From contig VZRZ01002224.1 in the NCBI GenBank assembly GCA_013398175.1, positions 407,263 to 471,262 on the forward strand: 64,000 bases of DNA, given 5' to 3'. Below, in pieces: positions 46,207-56,835 of this stretch. Below the pieces are notes generated by a model, which saw nothing but the letters and a program-made list of their open reading frames with translations, was not told the origin of the DNA and ran no database searches. Source of the stretch: Climacteris rufus. Its lineage: Eukaryota > Chordata > Aves > Passeriformes > Climacteridae. The stretch's first letter is position 1. The number at the start of each line of letters is the position of its first letter. The position numbers were made by a program, and so were the translations under genes.

Positions 46207-49200
46207 ATCAAAACTGTGTATATATGTATGTAAGAATTTGACTATCTCTCTATAGAGGGCACTTTGCAGGAACACTGTGCTGTACTGATCTCGAAATCTC
46301 TGCCTGCCTGTGTCTCTTACACCTTTTGCATTGCTGTTCTCTTTGTTTTAGGGGAAAAAATTAGATTACACCTTGTCAAATTAAAATAACAAAAACTAAA
46401 ACAGTCAAGTCTGTGTTTAAAATTACAGAGCTTCTTGGAAAACAATTGGATTCTGATTATTTTCTGTTCAATCCTGTAAAAAACAACAGAAAAAAAAAAA
46501 AGAATTACAAAAGACCAGAGACATTCATCCAGCCTGTCGCTCAGCTAATGTGGTTTTTTAAGTGAAAAGTAACAATTATTGGGAAGGTAATGGATTTCCT
46601 TCAGACCAAATCCAAGCCTTGGTCTCATTCGTTATTTATCTACCTATTTACTGATTTATTTTTATTTTCCATGAAGGAAATGAGGGAGGAGATTGGCAGG
46701 AAGGGGAAGTTTCTCGTCCTGTGGAGGGGCGGAGGTCGGAAATCCAAAGCCCAGCAGCCCCAGGGGAGCGAGCCTGGAACTGGGGTGGGAGAGGGAGGAG
46801 CAGCAGTGGCTGCACAGACGGCCAGGGCAGGGCCAGACCACATTTGGGAGGGGAGGACAGGTGTAATCTAAGCTTCACTAATAATGTAGAGGCTGCACAT
46901 TATTTTGGCACCCTTTTCCCTACCCCTCCTCATTTTGGAGCAAGACGGAATGACTCCTGTCTCCCCAAAATGGCCAATAATGTCCGCCTTCTCACCTCAT
47001 TTGGAGCAGCAGCTTGCTGAGTGTCAAAATGTTTAACACCATTTGGTTTTGTTTGGTGCTTTCAACCAGTCACTTCACTTTCTTTTGTTTCCTTTTTCAA
47101 TTAATTTCTTCTTTAAGGTACAAGCTACGTTTCTGTTTGAGTTGGATTAATGTGAATCGGGGTTTGAAGTGACAGGTTCTTGTCCAGGACATTCTCCTTT
47201 CCCCACCTCACTCCTCCTCCAGTGTCTTTTCTCCCTGAGGGAATCTGGAAGGGGCTTAAAAAGTGCAACTGGTGGCTTTCCTCAGCACAAACTGGTTGGT
47301 TGGTCCTCAGATTTCTCTCATTAGCAGCATCATGGGAACACATTTTAAGAATGGATTCTGGTGTTGCAAAAGTCAACCCCAGATCTCCCAGTGTCTCTTC
47401 CAATCAGGTCTGTAAATGTGTCCCTTGCAAAAACACCTCTCACTCTGTGGACTCCCAGTGGTGGTGTGGGGCACCTGAGCTGTGCTGATTGGACCCAAAA
47501 AAGCCAAAAATGCCACTCACAGAACACAAACTGGGTTAACCTCTGCCTCCGTGAGCAGCAACAAAACCAATTGGCTTCTCAAGGGTGTGAAAAGTCATGG
47601 ATCTGTTCTGTTTCTTAAAAAAGCACAACTTGGGGTGCAATTTGCAGTGTGAAATGCTTATCCAACAGACAATTAAACAGACTCATAACTAACTGCACTT
47701 CAGAAATTTTCCTGTGCCTCCAAAAAATGGCTTCTCTGCACTGAAATAATTTAACTTGCATCCCAAGCATCCAGCTCCAGTCCTGAAATCTGGTTCTATC
47801 CATAACAAGCTGTATCCTTGTTTGAAAAAAAAAAAGCTCCTGAGAGTTTTTTGGCCATGGACAATGTCTGTTTGTGTGTGCCTGCTTGTGTGTGTCTGTT
47901 GCACATGGAGCATGAACATCGTGTACGCATGCGGGGTCTGGCAAAGCTGTCCTGGAAACCAAACACCCCTGGAACTCAGGGAAGGTCCTTCTTGTACCAG
48001 AAACTGGGAAAAGTATTATTAGATAAGTGTCTATAAAGCAGAGCCCCATCCCAGTGTTTCCTTTCCAGAGAGGGCAGTTCTTCCCAATCCTTTGAAAGTG
48101 GTGGATAGCAAAACGGAAGGAATCTCTTCACTGCCTTTTTCTCATGTAAAATTCCCCTCCTTCAGCTGCTGTGTGTGGCACCCAGCTGGACCCAGAGCTG
48201 AAATTGGTCTTGATTCCATCTCCAGCTTCCTTCCCACCATGGCTCTCCTCCTCCTGGGCCTTGACCTAAACGCTGACCCAGAGATTCTCAGCTTGACAAA
48301 TTCCCTGTCACCAGCCAAATCTGAGTGGTGAAGCAATTAAAATAAACAGCAGCATGATGGCTCTGGGTAGCCAGAGATGAACCCTGTAACTACTGGGGCT
48401 GTCACAGCCCTGAGCCATCGCAGGGATGTATCCAGGGGACTCTCTGGGGTCTCCAACATTTAATTGGAGTTCTTTTTCCATCCTAGATCAGTGTGTGGAT
48501 GTTGGCATATCGGTGCACACAGGAGTGTGTAGCTTTTTTTAAACCAGGATGCACCAAGGAAGTGCTGCTGCCTGTTTTGGTCTCCATCAGCCCTAATCCA
48601 AATCCTCCCTTCTCGTGGAAAGGGCGGTGCCAAAGGCTGGCATCCCGAGGTGCTGGGAGCTTCCCTTGGGGGTGGCAAATGCCTTGGCAGCAGCCCAGGG
48701 TGAGATCCCTGTGCCCCCCGAGCTGACCTGCACCCCTGGGAGCTGTCAGGAGGAGGGGAGGGTTGAGCTTGTGTTTTGTGAGTGGATTTCTCCTTCCCTG
48801 CCCAAAGCCACAGCCAGGAACAGTCGGTTCCCTTCAGACTCCGATTCTCAGCACTCCGCCCTACATCAGATGATGCTTTTCAGTTAATAAATTCTGGTTT
48901 GTTCTTCCTTTTCCTTTTATTTTCTTTGGGTTTTTTTCCCTTTCTCTTTCCGTTGGGTTTCATTTCTTTGCGATTAGCCTCGGTTTGGATTAATTGTCTT
49001 GTTCTGTTCCCATGACAACTCAGTGTTTGCATCCCACCTGCCGTTGTTTGTTGCTGTTGATGCTGTTTGCTGACCGGATCTTGTCCGGATATGTCTCCCC
49101 ATTCCTCCTCACCTTTCCCACCTTGCCTCCCCTCTCCAGAAGGTTACATACCAGCCCCCCCTCAAAAGAGTCATCCCCACCCCAGATCTGTCTGCATGTT

Positions 49201-50597
49201 GACCCCACTTGTTTCTTTCCGAGTTCTCTCCATCTTGTCTCAGACTGTGACGGGTGTGGTTTCCACCTGGCTCCATTTTCTGAAGGGTGGTACCTCTGGA
49301 AGCAGTGGGAAGAAGGATGAAGTAGGAAACAGGGATGTACCCTCCTGGCTAGGGCTGAGTGTTCTGCATAGTAACAGGAGAGAGGAAGGAGCAGGTTGCC
49401 TGATCCTTCGAGCCAGTGCTGGTGCCTGAGGTGGAACAAACACCATGGTACCCTCCCTACACCTTTCTCCAGGTAGAAAGTCATCTTCTGGTGTCAGTGG
49501 GCAGGCCAGTTTGCAATGCCTCCCTCCACATCCCGGTCGTTTCCCAGCTGAGGGCGTTCCCCCCATTCCCTCTGCAAATCCGAGCATGCAGAAATTCCCC
49601 TTTGCCACCTCGGAGCTCCCAGTGCCACGGATCTGGAAGTCTTCTCTTCCCTACCTCCCACTACTGGTTCCTGCAGAAAAGGGTCTGACAGCCCGATGGG
49701 GAGAGCAGACCTGGCTGTGACCATGGCCCTTTGTCACCTTGCAGGACGATGCTGGGGCTGCAGTTGGCTTTTGTTTGCCAAAGCCCCACTGAATGGTAAA
49801 CGGCCTCCACCTCTGCTGGCAGCGCCCTTCCCCGGGAAAAGATCCATAAAGCTGGAAGATAAATACCAGCAAGCCCCAAGACATCAGTTCCAGGAGACAT
49901 CTGAAGGCACTGGGAGGGGCCATGGCAGGCTCAGCTCTGCTGTCCCTTGCTTTGCTTTTGCGTGAGGCAACACCGAGTTCTGGAGAGGTTGTGCAGAGGT
50001 TAGCTGGGAACAGACAGCAGCAATGGGTAGTTCTCAGGCCCCCCAGCACTCCAGACTCTCCTGCCCCATTGCCCACCCTGCCTGAGGCAGTTCCTGCATG
50101 GCTGTCCCTGAAGCTGGAGGAGTCCTGCCCTCCTGTTCCCCTCCAGGTGCTGCTGTTCCTGCATTTTCCGTGGCTCTGTATCCTTTTGTCTTTGCTCGTG
50201 GGATGAGACCCTGCCCTCAGCCCCCTCCCCAGGGCCTCTCTGATCCACACACGTTCTCCTTTGTCCATTCTCCTGCTTCCCCTCCCTCAGGAAGGGCACC
50301 CACCATCCCTCCAGCCAGCCCAGGTAGCTCAGAAAATGGAGCCAAGGAAACCACAGCCTCCCCTTTGCGTCCATGTTCTTCCTGTGTAAGGTCTGGAAGC
50401 TGCATCCACCTCTCTGCTAAGGAGATGCACAGAACATGTCACTGTTTTCTCAACGTTAAAAGTTTCATTACCTTGTTTTTCTTATTAATTCTATTCTATT
50501 TATTATTCCGCCAGGGCTGAGATGTGACAATGTGAGCCACCACATTGAGTCACATCAGCTAGAAAAAGTATGCAGCATTAAAGTGGGTTTCCCCCTC

Positions 50598-50601
<4 letters not shown>

Positions 50602-50630
<29 letters not shown>
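50602..50630. repeat. CT microsatellite
   Basis: An uninterrupted CTCTCT run lies within a wider pyrimidine-rich block (about 50590-50790). Confidence 0.9.
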
Positions 50631-50634
<4 letters not shown>

Positions 50635-51671
50635 CTCCCTTCCCCTCTTGTTCTCCTTCTCCTGGTCTTCCTTCCTTTCTCTGTCGCTCACTTTCTACCC
50701 AGTATCCATGTGGGCATTTGCTGCCGCCCAGAAATTATATTTCTCTGCATTTTCCTCTCTCTTTCTCTCTTTTTCTCTCTCTCTCTCTTTTTTACCTATT
50801 TTGCATGATGTTTGTGACTCTGAGAGCTGCATCTATCGATGGAACCGTGTCAGATCTTAAAGAGGCTTCGTTAGGGTTTCTATACCCAAAAACCACAAAA
50901 ATTTCATTAGAGTTTCTCATCTTTTCCACACTCTGTCTCGCTCCAGGGGGACTGTGTTCCCCTGGACGCTTCTCACACACAGACACCAACTAAATTCTGT
51001 CCCACTCCGGGAACTCCCTCTCCTCCCTCCTTTATCCTTTTGCCTTTTACTTCTCAAGTGGAGCATCTGGAATTTGGGGATGTGATACTTCTCTCTTTGT
51101 TGAATTCTCTGGGTCCAACAAGGCAAAATGTTGAGAAGTTTCCGTCTCCATCCCAACGTTCTCCTGGCCCCCACCCCACGTCTGCAGCAGCCCTGGGTGG
51201 GAGAGGCCCCTCTCCGGAGGGGGCACCTGGACCACGGGCCGTGGTGGTGGATGGGCTGTTTGCTCTGGGAGAAGGGGCCCGGGGCTCAGCTCCACTGGGA
51301 AAGGGAGGAGCAGGTTCCCAGGGTGTGGAGCGGGGAGCTGGGGGCCCCAGCGGCCGCGGAGGAGAAGTTTGGGCGCTCGCCATGCCAGCTCTTTTCAGTA
51401 AAGATGAGAAATTGCTAATAAATTTTTGTGTATTTATCTGTGCTGTGATGGGTCTAATCTTGATCAATGGAACCCTGTTGCTATGAAATATCGCTTTTAT
51501 GTCTATATTCTATATATTGTTTGTGAAGTACAAATTTATTTGGAGTTTAATTTTTTTGGTTTTTGGTTTTTGATTTTTTCATTTCTTTGTTTTTTTGTTT
51601 TGTTTTTAATGAAGGAAGAAAATAAACGATGACAAACCCCATCTATATTTAAATTCTCTTTTACTCTGTTT

Positions 51672-51697
51672 TCTTTTTCTCCTTTCTTTCCTTTCCT

Positions 51698-51740
<43 letters not shown>

Positions 51741-51750
51741 CTTTTTTTTT
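51672..51750. repeat. Long poly-T / pyrimidine tract
   Basis: CTTTC units run into more than 30 T, then CTTTTTTTTT. A single N follows at 51768, so the assembly probably failed here. Confidence 0.9.
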
Positions 51751-51768
51751 GCTTTGGTTTTCCCTTTN

Positions 51769-52258
51769 GTTTGTTCGTTTGTTTTGCTTTGGTTTCCCGT
51801 TTTGTTTTTTTGTTACCTCTGTGCGTCTCGTCCACAGTTCGCCGTGTGGCCCCTCGCTTCTCCATCCTCCCTGTCAGCCATGAAATCATGCCCGGGGGCA
51901 ACGTGAACATCACCTGCGTGGCCGGGGGCTCGCCCATGCCCTACGTGAAGTGGATGCAGGGAGCGGAGGACCTGACGCCCGAGGATGACATGCCCGTGGG
52001 CAGGAACGTCCTGGAGCTCACGGACGTCAAGGACTCTGCCAACTACACCTGCGTGGCCATGTCCAGCCTGGGAGTCATCGAGGCCGTCGCCCAGATCACG
52101 GTGAAATGTAAGGGAGTGGGAGCGGGAGCGGGAGCGGGGCCCGGCCGCACGCGGGGCGCTGGGCACGTGCTGGGCGCGGGCACGGCCAGAGCTGAGTGTG
52201 AGCACGGGTGCAGGGCACAGCTGGGGACGTGCATGGGGCGTCTGGGCACGTGGCACCG
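51769..52258 (+). repeat. 490-bp tandem segment carrying Ig3, copy 1 (likely assembly duplicate)
   Basis: This segment recurs at 52288-52777 with a 519-bp offset and only two differences visible to me: one in the upstream T-rich part (GTTCG against GTTTG) and one in codon 268. Single Ns at 51768 and 52259 bracket it exactly. Both copies include the exon and about 70 bp upstream and 150 bp downstream of intron. A false duplication at a gap is the simplest reading. Confidence 0.85.
51838..52107 (+). CDS. PTPRS: PTPRS Ig3 domain exon, copy 1 (probable duplicate, carries V268G)
   Basis: This exon has 270 nt, phase 1 in and out, between GTCCACAG and GTAAGG. It encodes VRRVAPRFSILPVSHEIMPG and the complete Ig3 domain with cysteines C265 and C310, Trp277 and two N-glycosylation sequons (N262 in NIT, N307 in NYT), ending AQITVK. 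It is identical in sequence to copy 2 except codon 268, GGG (Gly) here against GTG (Val) in copy 2 and in human PTPRS as I remember it. Because the two copies are bracketed by single Ns, I treat this one as an assembly artefact or misplaced allele, not as a second Ig3. If it were real it would be in frame and would insert an extra Ig domain. Confidence 0.6.
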
Positions 52259-52259
52259 N
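52259..52259. other. Single N at the duplication junction
   Basis: An isolated N separates the end of copy 1 (GGCACCG) from a T-rich stretch leading into copy 2. A matching isolated N at 51768 precedes copy 1. They suggest a patch inserted during gap filling. Confidence 0.9.
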
Positions 52260-52356
52260 TTTCTCTTTTTTTTTTTTCTGTTTTTTTGTTTGTTTGTTTG
52301 TTTTGCTTTGGTTTCCCGTTTTGTTTTTTTGTTACCTCTGTGCGTCTCGTCCACAG

Positions 52357-52626
52357 TTCGCCGTGTGGCCCCTCGCTTCTCCATCCTCCCTGTCAGCCAT
52401 GAAATCATGCCCGGGGGCAACGTGAACATCACCTGCGTGGCCGTGGGCTCGCCCATGCCCTACGTGAAGTGGATGCAGGGAGCGGAGGACCTGACGCCCG
52501 AGGATGACATGCCCGTGGGCAGGAACGTCCTGGAGCTCACGGACGTCAAGGACTCTGCCAACTACACCTGCGTGGCCATGTCCAGCCTGGGAGTCATCGA
52601 GGCCGTCGCCCAGATCACGGTGAAAT
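52357..52626 (+). CDS. PTPRS: PTPRS Ig3 domain exon, copy 2 (codons 239-328, preferred)
   Basis: Same borders, length (270 nt) and phases as copy 1. It encodes the third Ig domain with C265-C310, W277 and sequons at N262 and N307. Codon 268 is GTG, giving CVAVGSPMPYVKW, the form expected from the family. The last base T joins CA of the next exon to make Ser329, giving K-S-L-P-K-A-P. It sits between the Ig2-Ig3 linker, whose length is set by mini-exon B, and the first fibronectin repeat. This copy has the unbroken downstream intron and should be the one used in the gene model. Confidence 0.96.
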
Positions 52627-52860
52627 GTAAGGGAGTGGGAGCGGGAGCGGGAGCGGGGCCCGGCCGCACGCGGGGCGCTGGGCACGTGCTGGGCGCGGGC
52701 ACGGCCAGAGCTGAGTGTGAGCACGGGTGCAGGGCACAGCTGGGGACGTGCATGGGGCGTCTGGGCACGTGGCACCGAGGGGGAATGGCCCCGTGGTCTG
52801 TGCCTGTGCCACTGCGTGTCTGCATGGGGAGAGCTGGGACTGCCTGAGCTGCATGGGGCA

Positions 52861-53060
52861 CGCAGTCTGCATGTCCAGCTGCTCCTGCACGAGTGGGGTG
52901 TGTGTGTGCATGGACAGGGACACACTCTGCATGTCCAGCTGCTCCTGCACGAGTGGGGTGTGTGTGTGCATGGACAGGGACACACTCTGCATGTCCAGCT
53001 GCTCCTGCACGAGTGGAGGGTGTGTGTGTACAAACAGGATGTGTGTGCATGGACAGGGAC
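52861..53060. repeat. 60-bp tandem repeat, about 3 copies
   Basis: Units contain TCTGCATGTCCAGCTGCTCC, TGCACGAGTGGGGTGTGTG and TGTGCATGGACAGGGACAC. The first two are nearly identical; the third is diverged and partly re-duplicated. Open frames here are repeat artefacts. Confidence 0.92.
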
Positions 53061-54182
53061 ACCATGGCTGGGTCGTGGGTGCCTGGCTGCACGTCTGACA
53101 CTCTGTTTGGTTCCCCGTGTGTACATGTGGAGGTCTGTGAGCACGAGCAGCAGGACAGACTTGTGCACCACGAGTGCCATGTGCTGGGGTCTGTGCACGT
53201 GTCCTTGGGGATCCCACACATGGGGAAACCCACACTGGAGGGGAAGCTGGTGGCTTGAGACCTTCCCTCGCTTTAGGACACCTGAGCTGGTTGTTATGAA
53301 GAAAACTGACTCAAGCCCTGCATGCTGTGTCTGTCCTGACATATGAGGCTGGCTGGGCACTTTGCAAGGAGCCTTGGATGGCTTGGAGCCTGCATGCCAT
53401 CCTGTTCCAAGGTTAGAGATTCAGCCAAGGCCCTGAGGATCTCTGGCATGTGAACTCTCGCAGTAGAGCTTAGTTCCAGCATCTTAGTGGCCGTTGTTGC
53501 CTCAGCAAGGTGGGGAATAACCCCAGCTTCCATCTAGTGATTCCCAAGAGGAGCACGGGTGCCATCTTCCATCTATTCTGTCCTCAGCAGGGGAGTATTA
53601 AACCCAAGCAGGAAGCCCCTGAGGTTGGGTGAGTGTAGAGCTCTGTGTGAGCTGTGTCCGCTCCAAGTGCTGGTGTTGCCCACGAGGGATTTGGGAGAGA
53701 CGGGGTGGGAGAGGATCGGTGGGTGGGGGAGAGGAGGAGAAACACTTGGGAGAAGGGGAGGGATAAGGAGAAACAATCTTGTTCTATCAGTGATCTGTCT
53801 GAGGAAGGTCTGACAGGAGAAATGAGCAGGGCCTAGTGACTCTTGGCATGACACTTGTCCTGAGCTTCTGCACAGGGAGGGGGGCTCTCGTGCCAGTGAA
53901 GGATGCCTGGGGCTGGACTCAGGTCCTGTTTATTTTCCTGACTATTTCCTTCCTTCCACTTTTTTTCCTGGCTTACCCTCTCAATTTAAAAAGCTTCTGT
54001 GTAGGGTAGACTGCTCCTGCTTCCCACTCTCCCATCACCCTCAGATGGGGAATCTCACTCTGCTGGTACCTTCTGCCTGTTGCCATTTTCTTTGGATCCT
54101 GTTCCCTGCTCTGTGTGTGAGCACCTGCAGCTCTCCCAGGCAGAAGGTGAAAGGAGGAGTTTGAGCTTTATTGTGATCAGGT

Positions 54183-54325
54183 CTGGAGGGGTTTGGCTTC
54201 AAGGCCAGGCTGGAAAGGGTTTGGAGCAACCTGGGCTAGTGAAAGGTGTCCCTGCCCATGGCAGGGGTAGGACTGGATGGGCTCTAAGGTCCCTTCCAAC
54301 CCAGACCATTCTGGGATGCCATGAT
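54183..54325 (+). mobile_element. CR1 LINE 3'-end fragment, plus strand
   Basis: AAGGCCAGGCTGGAAAGGGT, GGTGTCCCTGCCCATGGCAG, AAGGTCCCTTCCAACCCAG and CCATTCTGGGATGCCATGAT match the avian CR1 3' end in sense orientation. Confidence 0.9.
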
Positions 54326-54908
54326 AAGGTGAGGTTAAAAAGAAAGGTTGAAAAGGGTCTGAAGTGTGTAGTGAGAACAAGATGTAAAGCTTGAGAACAG
54401 GCAGATTTTAGAACACATATTTTGCTGTTAAAGTGTTGGGCATCATGCAGGCTCCAAGGGGAGTCCCCTGGCTGAGGGAGAGGGGAGAAGAGGATTAACA
54501 CAGCTCTGTGGCTCGAAAGGAAGCACTCCCAGCATTTATGGGGATTTGCTCTGGAGAGCAGAGCCCGCCCTGTGCAGTTCCCTGCCCGGGGAGGCTCAGC
54601 AGAGCTCTGAGGATGTGCTGGGAAGGAGCTCCCATGAAGCTGCTCTGCCTCCCTGCCCCACGTGCCGGCAGATGTGCAGCTGAAGCCTGTGCTAATGATT
54701 CCAGATGTTGAGCTGAACACTTTGCCTTTGATGGAGCAGTTTAAGGAGGATAATAGAGTGTATAACTAGGTTCATAATACTCCAGCAGCACTTTCCTGAG
54801 CCGGGATTGATGCTGTGCCTCCGGCTCCTGCAGCCCTAAGCAGCCCAATTAGGCACCATTTCAGCCTCTGTGGGTTTTTTTTAAATGCCTGTTCTTCCCG
54901 ATTCTCAG

Positions 54909-55490
54909 CACTTCCCAAGGCTCCTGGGACGCCAGTGGTGACAGAGACAACAGCAACGAGCATCACCATCACCTGGGACTCTGGGAATCCAGACCCCGTG
55001 TCCTACTATGTCATTGAGTACAAGTCCAAGAGCCAGGACGGGCCGTACCAGATCAAGGAGGACATCACCACCACGCGCTACAGCATCGGGGGGCTGAGCC
55101 CCAACTCCGAGTACGAGATCTGGGTCTCGGCAGTGAACAGCATCGGGCAGGGCCCTCCCAGCGAGGCGGTGCTGACCCGCACGGGGGAGCAGGCCCCGGC
55201 CAGCGCCCCCCGCAACGTGCAGGGCCGCATGCTGAGCAGCAGCACCATGATCATCCAGTGGGAGGAGCCGGTGGAGCCCAACGGGCAGATCCGCGGCTAC
55301 CGCGTCTACTACACCATGGAGCCCGAGCAGCCCGTCAGCAACTGGCAGAAGCACAACGTGGACGACAGCCTGCTGACCACCGTGGGCAGCCTCCTGGAGG
55401 ACGAGACCTACACCGTGCGCGTGCTGGCCTTCACCTCCGTGGGCGACGGGCCCCTGTCCGACCCCATCCAGGTGAAGACACAGCAAGGAG
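54909..55490 (+). CDS. PTPRS: PTPRS fibronectin III repeats 1 and 2 (codons 329-522)
   Basis: This is the largest exon in the window: 582 nt between GATTCTCAG and GTGAGC, phase 1 in and out. It opens SLPKAPGTPVVTETTATSIT. FN1 spans about residues 331-425, with W at the start of strand C (ITWDSG) and LSPNSEYEIWVSAVN. The linker RTGEQAPASAPRNVQ leads into FN2, about 427-522, with WEEPVEPNG, GYRVYYTMEP and LLEDETYTVRVLAFTSVG. It ends VKTQQG. These repeats form the stiff stalk between the ligand-binding Ig domains and the membrane. Codon use is very GC-rich, as in the other FN exons. I see no frame break. Confidence 0.97.
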
Positions 55491-56366
55491 GTGAGCGCCT
55501 GTGCACTGCCCTGGGCTACGGGAGGGAGAGCTCTTGGTTAGACGTGGAGGTTAGATGGGGTATTGGGAGTAAATTCCTCCCTGGGAGGGTGGGGAGGCCC
55601 TGGCACAGGGTGCCCAGAGAAGCTGTGGCTGCCCCAGGCCTGGAAGTGTCCAAGGCCAGGTTGGACAGGGCTTGGAAGAACCTGGGATAGTGGAAGGTGT
55701 CCCTGCCGTGGCAGAGGGTGGAACAGGGTAAGCTTTAAGGTCCTTCCAACCCAAACCGTTCCATGATTCTGAATGTCTTTAGCAGATGTAAAACCACTCA
55801 CTGCCCAGTCAGTGGTGACACTTTAACTCTCCCTAAAGTACCCAGAAATTACTTTGGCAGAGATGAGTGGGGAATGAGCCTTATTTTGCCTTTTTCTGCG
55901 GGGGGAGCAAGACAAAGCTCCCATTGTCAGAGCAGCGTGCTGAGCTGCAAACACAAGGTGTTTTATCATGGGCTGTCACCCAGCACGTTTTCTGTGTGGG
56001 GTTCTGTGAGGAGACCCTCCGTCCTCAATGGGCTGCTCGTGGGCTTCCTGCTTCCAGAACCTTGTAATACTGGGATTAATGGAGAGAGTTGTGATCTGCA
56101 CTGCTGAGAAAGAGGCATATGGTCTGGTAGGACTCTGCCATCTCCAGCAGCTCTGGACATGCTGGAGTCTTGCAGTGGGATGTAACTCCACAGCTTTAGA
56201 GGCAGGACCTGCCCACGCTGCAGTGTGGCATTTTGCTGCTGACGTGCTCTTCCCACACAGGCTTGGAAGAAAACAGGACAGGAGGCTTCTAATTAGCCAA
56301 GTTAATGTGGTTTCTCCTGTTTCTCATCTTGCCTCCTCTGCCCCGTTGGCTCCCTCTCCGTGCCAG
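55491..56366 (+). other. PTPRS: PTPRS intron 10 (876 bp)
   Basis: Bounded by GTGAGC and TCCGTGCCAG. A CR1 fragment (55525-55778) takes up the first third. Nothing else is recognised. Confidence 0.88.
55525..55778 (+). mobile_element. CR1 LINE 3'-region fragment, plus strand
   Basis: It contains TTAGACGTGGAGGTTAGATG, TAAATTCCTCCCTGGGAGGG, GAAGCTGTGGCTGCCCCAGG, TGGAAGTGTCCAAGGCCAGG and a terminal CCGTTCCATGATTC. It starts only about 35 bp after the FN1-FN2 exon, and an open frame runs from that exon into it. Confidence 0.92.
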
Positions 56367-56500
56367 TTCCTGGGCAGCCGATGAACTTCCGAGCAGAAGC
56401 CAAGACCGAGACGAGCATTGTGCTGTCGTGGAGCCCCCCACGCCAGGAGATCATAGTGAAGTATGAGCTCCTCTACAAGGAAGGAGACCACAGCAAGGAG
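56367..56500 (+). CDS. PTPRS: PTPRS fibronectin III repeat 3, first exon (codons 523-567)
   Basis: This exon has 134 nt, phase 1 in and phase 0 out, between CCGTGCCAG and GTGAGC. It encodes VPGQPMNFRAEAKTETSIVL, then SWSPPRQE and a strand ending EGDHSKE. This is the N-terminal half of FN3, carrying the conserved Trp of strand B. It joins the next exon without a split codon. Confidence 0.95.
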
Positions 56501-56690
56501 GTGAGCGGAGCAGGGCAAAGTGGAGCAGGGCTGGGGTTCAGAAGCTTCCCGGCCCCGCCGTTGCCTGCGGTGGCGGGCAGGGGAGCAGGGCAGCTCTGGG
56601 CAGGGCTCACCTCTGCTGTCTCTGGGCAGGGCTCACTTCTGCTGCCTGTTGGTTGGGTTTATTTTCTTTCTTCCCCCTCGCCCATCGCAG
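56501..56690 (+). other. PTPRS: PTPRS intron 11 (190 bp, shortest)
   Basis: Bounded by GTGAGC and CCATCGCAG. It contains a 26-bp tandem duplication (about 56593-56644) built on CTCTGGGCAGGGCTCAC. Confidence 0.92.
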
Positions 56691-56835
56691 GTGCTGAAGA
56701 ACTTTGAGCCGACGACGTCGTTCACGGTGGAAGGCCTGAAGCCCAACACTGAGTATGTGTTCCGGCTGGCCGCCCGCTCGGCCCTGGGGCTGGGGGCCTT
56801 CACCCCGGAGGTCCGAGAGCGCACCTTGCAGTCTA
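56691..56835 (+). CDS. PTPRS: PTPRS fibronectin III repeat 3, second exon (codons 568-615)
   Basis: This exon has 145 nt, phase 0 in and phase 1 out, between CCATCGCAG and GTAGGT. It encodes VLKNFEPTTSFTVEGLKPNT, then EYVFRLAARSALGLGAFTPE and VRERTLQS. The LKPNTEYVFRLAA motif is the typical FN III strand F region. The last base A joins AA to make Lys616. Confidence 0.95.

Larger units (their letters stand above)
41922..51837 (+). other. PTPRS: PTPRS intron 8 (about 9.9 kb)
   Basis: Bounded by GTTGGT and GTCCACAG. The first 500 bp are AT-rich and unique and carry the mini-exon B control candidates. Further on are a TCTC run (43525-43560), poly-A (43823-43844), an ATA run (44158-44178), a CR1 fragment (44305-44400), an A/CAA run (46167-46206), CT runs (50602-50630 and about 50755-50790), AATAAA words at 51416 and 51621, and a long poly-T tract (51672-51750). 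No coding exon is recognised. Confidence 0.8.
52627..54908 (+). other. PTPRS: PTPRS intron 9 (about 2.3 kb)
   Basis: Bounded by GTAAGG and GATTCTCAG. It begins with GAGCGG hexamer repeats, then a 60-bp tandem repeat (52861-53060) and a CR1 fragment (54183-54325). No exon is seen. Confidence 0.85.

Noticed and set aside
51771..52847. 358-codon frame joining both Ig3 copies through the intron
   Set aside because: The frame runs through splice donors, a poly-T tract and an N. It is open only by chance and reflects the duplicated segment.
54815..55690. FN1-FN2 frame extended into a CR1 fragment after 55490
   Set aside because: The GTGAGC donor and the matching next exon at 56367 show that the exon ends at 55490.
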